The notes beneath the pieces are model-generated. The model saw only the letters and a list, made by a program, of their open reading frames with translations, did not search any database and had not been told where the DNA came from. A program made the position numbers and the translations under genes. Shown piece after piece: positions 58,863 through 64,000 of a DNA stretch of 64,000 bases; position 1 is the first letter of the stretch; the number at the start of each line of letters is the position of its first letter. The stretch spans positions 1,054,001 through 1,118,000 of the forward strand of contig NZ_JAHKSI010000001.1 of assembly GCF_019720915.1 (NCBI RefSeq), in the 5' to 3' direction. The stretch comes from Alkalihalobacillus sp. TS-13 (GTDB taxonomy: Bacteria > Bacillota > Bacilli > Bacillales > Fictibacillaceae).

Positions 58863-59552
58863 ATGGCCAGCTTTATTAAAGAAACGCCATGGGATAAAAG
58901 GAATTTCGGAATCGATACCTATGAACTGACCTCATCGTCTGAGGAGGCGCTTGAACAAGCAGAGAAAGTAAATGGACATTTCACACTTAAAGTTGATCCG
59001 CTGGAAAATAAGGAATCGATTGTAAGACATGGCTTCTATTATACAGATACGATGATTGAACCGGTATGCAGCAAGGAGAAACTGAAATCTTATGATCATG
59101 GAAATATCGGGATTTCCAGGGTGGGAGATCTAAAAGTCATTATGAAGATTGCAGAGGAAGTTTTCACATACGGAAGATTCCATCGGGATTTCCACATTCC
59201 TTCTAAGATGGCAAACATGAGATACGCGAATTGGGTAAAGGATCTCTACGATAAAGATCAGGTTTTCTTTTTATTTTATGAAGGTGAAATGGCCGCATTC
59301 TATGCTTATGAAGACGAGAAAATACTATTGATCGGTTTAAAGAAAGAATTCATGCAGCGTGGTTTGACCAAATATATGATCCAAAAGGCGTGTCAGGCAC
59401 AGTTCGATCTTGGAGGTTATACTCATTTGAAGACCTCTATCTCGGCAGCGAACCTTCCATCCTTGAATTTGTTCTTATCTCTTGGTTTTAAATTGATCCG
59501 TACATTCGACGTCTATCACAAATTGAATGGACCCGCACCGGAGGAAGAATGA
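58863..59552 (+). CDS. GNAT acetyltransferase, WecD-like (dTDP-Fuc4N acetylation)
   Basis: 229 residues. An N-terminal part with WDKRNFGIDTYEL, as in WecD-type N-acetyltransferases, and a GNAT core with the acetyl-CoA loop LKKEFMQRGLTKYMIQKA and the end SISAANLPSLNLFLSLGF. In enterobacteria WecD acetylates dTDP-4-amino-4,6-dideoxygalactose. ATG 58863 follows AGGAGGTGAT and is preferred over GTG 58854. A wecE-like gene lies two genes further, which supports the substrate. Confidence 0.75.
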   Translation: MASFIKETPWDKRNFGIDTYELTSSSEEALEQAEKVNGHFTLKVDPLENKESIVRHGFYYTDTMIEPVCSKEKLKSYDHGNIGISRVGDLKVIMKIAEEVFTYGRFHRDFHIPSKMANMRYANWVKDLYDKDQVFFLFYEGEMAAFYAYEDEKILLIGLKKEFMQRGLTKYMIQKACQAQFDLGGYTHLKTSISAANLPSLNLFLSLGFKLIRTFDVYHKLNGPAPEEE

Positions 59553-59917
59553 TGGGCTATTTCTATATTTTCGGGACGATTTTTTTTACAGTATACGGCC
59601 AATTGGTCTTGAAATGGAGAATCGGAAAATTCGGGTCTTTGCCTGAAGGTTGGAAGGAAAAGCTGATATTCCTGTTGCAGCTATTATTTGACCCGCTGAT
59701 CTTTTCGGGCTTTATTTCTGCGTTCATTGCGTCCCTGTTTTGGATGGCAGCGATGACAAAATTCAATATCAGTTATGCGTATCCTTTTATGAGCCTTTCG
59801 TTTGTTCTTGTATTTCTGCTTTCAGTATTTTTGTTCCAGGAACCCGTCACAGTCCATAAAGTGGTCGGTTTGTCTCTGATTGTGATCGGAATAATAGTAA
59901 CTAGTCAATCCTTATGA
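59549..59917 (+). CDS. Four-TM EamA/SMR-like protein, possible lipid-linked sugar flippase
   Basis: 122 residues with four membrane segments (about 4-22, 38-58, 65-88, 98-118). The YAYPFMSLSFVLVFLLSVFL end is that of SMR/EamA half-size transporters such as ArnE/ArnF, which flip undecaprenyl-linked aminosugars. It could do this for the product of the GT2 enzyme. Its start overlaps the stop of the acetyltransferase (ATGA). Confidence 0.75.
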   Translation: MMGYFYIFGTIFFTVYGQLVLKWRIGKFGSLPEGWKEKLIFLLQLLFDPLIFSGFISAFIASLFWMAAMTKFNISYAYPFMSLSFVLVFLLSVFLFQEPVTVHKVVGLSLIVIGIIVTSQSL

Positions 59918-59927
59918 GGTGGTAACG

Positions 59928-61058
59928 ATGATTCCATTCAATAAACCATGTATAACTGGAGACGAAGAAGCTTATATCCAACAAGTAATACGCAATCAAA
60001 AGCTATCTGGAAAAGGAGAGTTTGGAAAAAAGTGTACAGAGTGGCTAGAAAACCGTCTTGGCTGCGAAAAGGCTTTGCTTACACCTTCTTGTACGCATGC
60101 ACTGGAGATGACCGCTCTGCTGACAGACATCCAGGAAGGCGATGAAGTAATCATGCCTTCCTATACGTTCGTATCAACTGCAAATGCTTTTGTGCTTAGA
60201 GGTGCGAGCATTAGGTTCGTTGATATCTCTGCTGATACGATGAACATTGATCCTACGATGATCAAAAAAGCAATTACTGAGAAAACAAAGGCGATTGTCG
60301 TCGTCCATTATGCAGGAGTTGCTTGTGATATGGGAGAAATCATGGATATTGCCAACAGTCATGATATCTGGGTCATTGAAGATGCAGCCCAAGCTTTGTT
60401 GAGCACGTACAAAGGGAGGCCATTAGGTACGATCGGTCACTTCGGCACGTTCAGTTTCCATGAGACGAAAAACTATACGTGCGGAGAAGGAGGTGCATTG
60501 ATCATCAATAGTGCCAATTCGATTCAACATGCTGAAATCATTCAGGAAAAAGGAACAGACCGTTCACAGTTTTTAAAAGGAATGATTGATAAGTACACAT
60601 GGCAGGATGTCGGTTCCTCTTATTTATTGAGCGATCTGAATGCTGCTTATTTATATGCACAATTCGAAAACGCCGATTCGATCAATGAGGAAAGGCTCCG
60701 ATATTGGGAACACTATAAAGAGGGGCTGCAACCGATGGCAGATCGGAATTTGATCTCAACGCCTCATGTACCGGAAGATTGTCAACATAACGCCCATATG
60801 TTCTATATTAAAACAGCTAAGAGTGATGATTGCGACCATCTGAGAGCGTATTTGGATGATCAAGGAATCATGGCAGTACCGCATTATGTACCATTACATC
60901 CGACAAATGCAGGGGAGACTTACAGCGAGTTTTATGGTGAAGATAAATATACGACATCGGAAAGCGAAAAAATTCTACGTTTACCCCTTTATTATGGAAT
61001 GGGAGATGAGGCTGTAGCACATGTGGTCGAACGTATTCACGCTTACTATGAAATATAA
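59928..61058 (+). CDS. wecE: DegT-family aminotransferase, WecE/RffA-like
   Basis: 376 residues. MIPFNKPCITGDEEAYIQQV matches the start of dTDP-4-amino-4,6-dideoxygalactose transaminase; EDAAQALLSTYKGRPLG and the PLP lysine region FHETKNYTCGEGGAL also match. It aminates dTDP-4-keto-6-deoxyglucose to dTDP-Fuc4N. ATG 59928 after GAGGTGG. Family members with other stereochemistry exist, so the exact sugar is inference. Confidence 0.85.
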   Translation: MIPFNKPCITGDEEAYIQQVIRNQKLSGKGEFGKKCTEWLENRLGCEKALLTPSCTHALEMTALLTDIQEGDEVIMPSYTFVSTANAFVLRGASIRFVDISADTMNIDPTMIKKAITEKTKAIVVVHYAGVACDMGEIMDIANSHDIWVIEDAAQALLSTYKGRPLGTIGHFGTFSFHETKNYTCGEGGALIINSANSIQHAEIIQEKGTDRSQFLKGMIDKYTWQDVGSSYLLSDLNAAYLYAQFENADSINEERLRYWEHYKEGLQPMADRNLISTPHVPEDCQHNAHMFYIKTAKSDDCDHLRAYLDDQGIMAVPHYVPLHPTNAGETYSEFYGEDKYTTSESEKILRLPLYYGMGDEAVAHVVERIHAYYEI

Positions 61059-62712
61059 ACATATTTGGATTCCTTTAGTTGTACTGCTGGTTTTTCTGTC
61101 TCCCTATTATATTCTTGGACAAGATACGCATATCAGGGTCCATGATAATATGGATTCGAACATTGTGTGGTACAAGCTGCTTTCAGAAAGCAATTTGTTA
61201 TTCTCGTTGGACGGAACACTTCCGAATGTGATCAACGGGCTGCCGAGAGACGCCTTACCTTCCAGTTTGGACGCGATGGTTTGGTTGTATATCATGTTTA
61301 AACCGTTCACAGCCTACGTCATCAATCAGACGATCATGCGGTTTGTTGCGTTTTACGGGATGTATAAATTATTGAATGCACACTTTTTAAAAGGCAGGAA
61401 CGGTACAAAATGGCTTTCTGCCGGGGTAGCACTCTGTTTCGCTTTGCTGCCATTTTGGCCATCCGGTGCTCTGTCTATTGCGGGATTACCTTTAGCCCTC
61501 CATCTCTTCCTGACGATCCGTAGACTTGGAAAAGAAACGCCTAAGCATCATTGGGGCATGTTATTGCTACTCCCATTCCACTCGAGCTTCATATTGACGT
61601 TTATCTTTTTCCTTGGCGGGATCGGTTTGTTTTGGTTGTGGGACTGGTATCGTACAAGAAGATTCAATGGACTTTTTTTCACAGCAATAGTTGCTATGAT
61701 TTCCATCTATTTAGTGAAAAACTATCTCTTGGTTCATTCGATCCTTTTCAATGAGGAGCATATTCCGCATCGTAATGAATTCAATCTGGGACATAAAGAT
61801 CTGAAAAGTGTTTATGATCTGTTCATCCATGATTTTTTGAATGCCCACACACATGATTGGACGTTTCACAGGACAATCATACTACCTACTGTCCTAGTCG
61901 CTTTAGCAGTCGGATTTTCAAAGAAATTCATCCCATACAATATGATATGGGCGATGGCTGTGAATGTGGTGTTGTCAGCATGTTATGCAATCTGGTATTG
62001 GGAAGGACTGCGGGCGTTGAAGGATCAATTCATGTTGTTGAACACTTTTAACTTTGCAAGGATTCATTTTCTAAGTCCATTATTCTGGTACCTGAGCTTC
62101 GGGATAGCCCTGGGGATCATAGGGAGGCATGTCAAGTTTGGGAAGGTATTTGTAGGGATATTGATCATTTATCAAAGTATGATTCTTTTTCAGACAGGAG
62201 AAGAATTCAAATATGAAAAAATCGGGACACCGACTTTCAACGAATTCTATTCCTCCTCATTGTTTGCTGATATTGAGAAGTACATTGGGGAAGAGCAGTC
62301 TGAATATCGTGTGGTCAGTGTCGGACTACATCCCGCAATCGCTCAATACAACGGCTTTTACACGTTAGATACGTATAATGTCAGCTTTCCGCTTTTTTAT
62401 AAACATCAATTTCGTGAAGTGATTGCTCCGGAATTGGAGGAAAGCCCTGTTTTGGAAAATTACTTTGATACATGGGGAAGCAGGTTGTATATGTATGTCA
62501 GTGATTTAGGCAAACACTACTTCTTCACGAAAAAAAGTGATAAAACCCTCGAACAGCTTGATATCAATACAGAGGCATTGAAAGAACTTGGCGGAAGTTA
62601 TGTGTTCTCAGCATTACCGATTGAGAATCACAAGAAGATAGATTTGGTTTTGGAAAGGACTTTCGAAAATAAGAAGTCTCCTCTAAAAATTTATCTCTAC
62701 AGAATAGAATGA
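61051..62712 (+). CDS. Large membrane protein, DUF6044/YkoS-like
   Basis: 553 residues with about ten membrane segments and a C-terminal extracytoplasmic domain of about 150 residues. The pattern (DNMDSNIVWYKLLSE, then NGLPRDALPSS) resembles YkoS/DUF6044 proteins and GT-C-type transferases. It could transfer the lipid-linked sugar on the outer face. ATG 61051 overlaps wecE by eight bases; ATG 61021 is possible. Last gene of the operon. Confidence 0.75.
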   Translation, partial: KYKHIWIPLVVLLVFLSPYYILGQDTHIRVHDNMDSNIVWYKLLSESNLLFSLDGTLPNVINGLPRDALPSSLDAMVWLYIMFKPFTAYVINQTIMRFVAFYGMYKLLNAHFLKGRNGTKWLSAGVALCFALLPFWPSGALSIAGLPLALHLFLTIRRLGKETPKHHWGMLLLLPFHSSFILTFIFFLGGIGLFWLWDWYRTRRFNGLFFTAIVAMISIYLVKNYLLVHSILFNEEHIPHRNEFNLGHKDLKSVYDLFIHDFLNAHTHDWTFHRTIILPTVLVALAVGFSKKFIPYNMIWAMAVNVVLSACYAIWYWEGLRALKDQFMLLNTFNFARIHFLSPLFWYLSFGIALGIIGRHVKFGKVFVGILIIYQSMILFQTGEEFKYEKIGTPTFNEFYSSSLFADIEKYIGEEQSEYRVVSVGLHPAIAQYNGFYTLDTYNVSFPLFYKHQFREVIAPELEESPVLENYFDTWGSRLYMYVSDLGKHYFFTKKSDKTLEQLDINTEALKELGGSYVFSALPIENHKKIDLVLERTFENKKSPLKIYLYRIE

Positions 62713-62816
62713 GCTTTTTTAGAAGCATACTATTTGCAGTTGGAATGCACATTTGCTATTTTGAACTTAAGGATTGGTTATATTTACTTACTATGTTAAA
62801 GAACTTTGTTGATTTA

Positions 62817-63185
62817 AGCGAAATTCACGACACTCCGGCGGTAATAGCGTGCCAAGCGAGACCCCACTGTTTTTAAAAGGATCTTCGACTAACAGCCACC
62901 ACGTCCTGTGGTGAACGTCGAAGCCAGCATAAGGAAAGCATCTAAGAATTCCCATCGCAGACACGAAAATGATTTCATTTTTGTGTTGAAATCCTGTGCA
63001 AGTGAGGAGGCTTACGGAAGTAGGTAAATGCAGGAAGTGATGTCTAACTCAGCGACCAGTCACTTGGAACACTTCAAACTTCCTGCGGCGGCGACAGCCT
63101 CCTCGTCAGTTTTCCAGTGACCTTCGTGCTAATCGGGTCGCTTCCGCTTTTCGTTTGCCCGCGGAAAGGGAGTGAATTTTGCAAG
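62817..63185 (+). repeat. GC-rich mosaic element, second long copy
   Basis: Begins GCGAAATTCACGACACTCC, contains the CTTCGAC/GTCGAAG block, CATCGCAGACACGAAAATGA, the CATCC/CCTGTGCAAGTGAGG block and the CAGCGACCAGTCACTTG block, and ends TGCCCGCGGAAAGGGAGTGA. Many blocks are nearly identical to the copy at 31.4 kb, but several internal blocks are absent. It fills the gap between the sugar operon and the glutaredoxin gene. Confidence 0.9.
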
Positions 63186-63251
63186 ATACACATTAAACAA
63201 TGAATATCTGTATGGAATTTTCCCAAAACCAAACTCAAAGGAGTTGCTAGT

Positions 63252-63497
63252 ATGTCTCAACAAAAAGTGATTGTATATTCCCAGCCTTCCTGACCGCCTT
63301 GTCATGTCGTGAAAGAGTTTCTTTCACATCATAATGTCGATTTTGAAGAATATAACGTTGCTGAGGATGCAAAGGCAAGGGACGAAATGATCGAGAAGTA
63401 CGAATCGATGGCTACACCGACAATAGTCATCGGTGACCAAGTACTCACTGGATTCGATCCAGATCAACTGACGAAAATATTGAACTTATCAGAATGA
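63252..63497 (+). CDS. Glutaredoxin-family protein with in-frame UGA, candidate selenoprotein
   Basis: ATG 63252 follows AAAGGAG and opens MSQQKVIVYSQPS, then TGA at 63291-63293, then PPCHVVKEFLSHHNVDFEEY and the rest of a normal glutaredoxin of 81 codons (MATPTIVIG, GFDPDQLTKIL). The UGA is exactly at the first cysteine of the CPPC motif, giving UPPC. A hairpin GTGAAAG-AGTTT-CTTTCAC starts 15 bases after the UGA, with G as the second loop base, as expected for a bacterial SECIS. The reading frame after the stop is intact and the terminator follows directly. Alternatives: a nonsense mutation or base error at a TGT/TGC codon. The rest of the selenocysteine machinery is outside the window. Confidence 0.78.
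63309..63327 (+). promoter_or_regulatory. SECIS-like hairpin
   Basis: GTGAAAG (63309-63315) and CTTTCAC (63321-63327) form a 7-bp stem with loop AGUUU. The loop G lies 24 bases after the UGA. It overlaps the coding sequence VKEFLSH. Bacterial SECIS elements need a G among the first two loop bases within roughly 15-40 bases of the UGA. Confidence 0.6.
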
Positions 63498-63526
63498 AAG
63501 AGCAGTGTCATGCTGCTCTTTTTTTG
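63497..63526 (+). terminator. Rho-independent terminator
   Basis: AAAGAGCAG and CTGCTCTTT pair around TGTCATG, followed by T. It begins at the stop codon of the glutaredoxin gene. Confidence 0.9.
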
Positions 63527-63645
63527 CATGAGGCTCCATTCTACTAGAATGGAAAATAATAGATCAAATTCCTTTGACCTCCTATTGTGTAAGCCATTAG
63601 TCCCTATTAAACTTATTGGCGTACACTTTTCAAGGAGGTGTAAAT

Positions 63646-64000
63646 ATGTTTACAAAGCTATTGAAAGTAACACTGGCTGTTGTATTTACAGCAGGTGCGA
63701 TGGCAACACTACCTACACAAGAAGCAAGTGCTCACTCTAAAACTGTAAAAATGGGTGATTCACAAGGATATGTGTGGGATGTACAGCATCGTCTGCAACA
63801 GTTAGGTTTCTATAAAGGTAAAGTTGATGGTGTGTTCGGTTCTAACACGAAAGACGCAGTGATCCGTTTCCAAAAAGCAAATGGTATCAAAGCGGATGGA
63901 GTTGCTGGACATGGAACATTTACAAAACTCTACAACCAAACATTCACTGTAGATGAAATTCAAATGATGGCACAAATGGTCCACGGTGAGGCACGCGGTG
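63646..64000 (+). CDS. Cell-wall hydrolase, SleB/CwlJ type (3' end outside the window)
   Basis: The frame is open to the window end; 118 codons are visible. A signal peptide (KLLKVTLAVVFTAGAMATLP, cleavage near ASA) is followed by a peptidoglycan-binding domain (WDVQHRLQQLGFYKGKVDGV, FGSNTKDAVIRFQKANGI). Then FTVDEIQMMAQMVHGEARG begins the Hydrolase_2 (SleB) domain. SleB-type enzymes degrade spore cortex or cell wall during germination. Start ATG after CAAGGAGGTG. The ending cannot be seen. Confidence 0.88.
   Translation, partial: MFTKLLKVTLAVVFTAGAMATLPTQEASAHSKTVKMGDSQGYVWDVQHRLQQLGFYKGKVDGVFGSNTKDAVIRFQKANGIKADGVAGHGTFTKLYNQTFTVDEIQMMAQMVHGEARG

Noticed and set aside
63309-63497. Separate 62-codon gene starting MKEFLSHHN
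   Set aside because: It is only the part of the glutaredoxin frame after the UGA, lacks a ribosome binding site and would have no active site.

Overview
The window is a 64 kb piece of a low-to-moderate G+C Firmicute chromosome, most likely a spore-forming member of the Bacillaceae. The grounds are Bacillus-type ribosome binding sites with ATG/GTG/TTG starts, many Bacillus-specific proteins (DynA, YpbS, YpcP, YpgQ, BrxA, YpiP, SinI/SinR, SipW, TasA), a cortex-lytic-type hydrolase and spore-associated small proteins. The genus cannot be fixed from this sequence. No tRNA, rRNA, transposase, prophage or CRISPR array was seen.

Layout. 1-6.6 kb: end of dynA, ypbS, thioredoxin and DJ-1-like genes, patA, a sulfurtransferase, a TRIC channel. 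7-15.6 kb: a lysine 2,3-aminomutase (kam) locus with ablB, a sigma-54 activator, a textbook -24/-12 promoter, then kamA, yokU, yodT, yodS, yodR, yodQ. Together they could convert lysine through N6-acetyl-beta-lysine to 4-aminobutyrate-level products. 15.9-20.5 kb: three tandem paralogous membrane-anchored proteins of unknown function. 21.2-26.3 kb: a compact biofilm-matrix locus with SinR-type operators, a TapA-like protein, SipW, TasA/CalY, an LPXTG protein with its own sortase, an SlrR-like regulator, and a convergent sinI-sinR pair. A c-di-GMP-I riboswitch-like aptamer lies directly upstream of sinI. 26.5-48.3 kb: 6S-like RNA and ypcP, then mostly housekeeping genes in a yp-type backbone (RNase H, ypeQ, ypgQ, ferredoxin, cvfB, fhs, pncA, ywqA/ywqB, cvfC, brxA, ypiP). 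48.9-55.5 kb: MFS exporter, amidohydrolase, threonine aldolase, trhO, yxlEFG-type ABC transporter. 55.9-62.7 kb: a seven-gene operon whose enzymes fit synthesis and transfer of the dTDP-sugar Fuc4NAc. 63.2-64 kb: a glutaredoxin with an in-frame UGA at its first active-site cysteine followed by a SECIS-like hairpin (candidate selenoprotein), then the start of a cortex-lytic-type hydrolase.

Intergenic DNA is unusually structured. Six arrays carry five different short words at a spacing of about 20-21 bp. Two loci carry a 51-bp-spaced hairpin unit in a two-forward, two-reverse layout. Two dispersed repeat families (a GC-rich mosaic element and an element ending in an AAGTTTTCTTTA-like block) occur mostly after gene ends.

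Main points for follow-up: the riboswitch-sinI link, the sortase-containing TasA locus, the candidate selenoprotein glutaredoxin, and the 21-bp word arrays. All family assignments rest on motif and sequence recognition by eye, with no database search.
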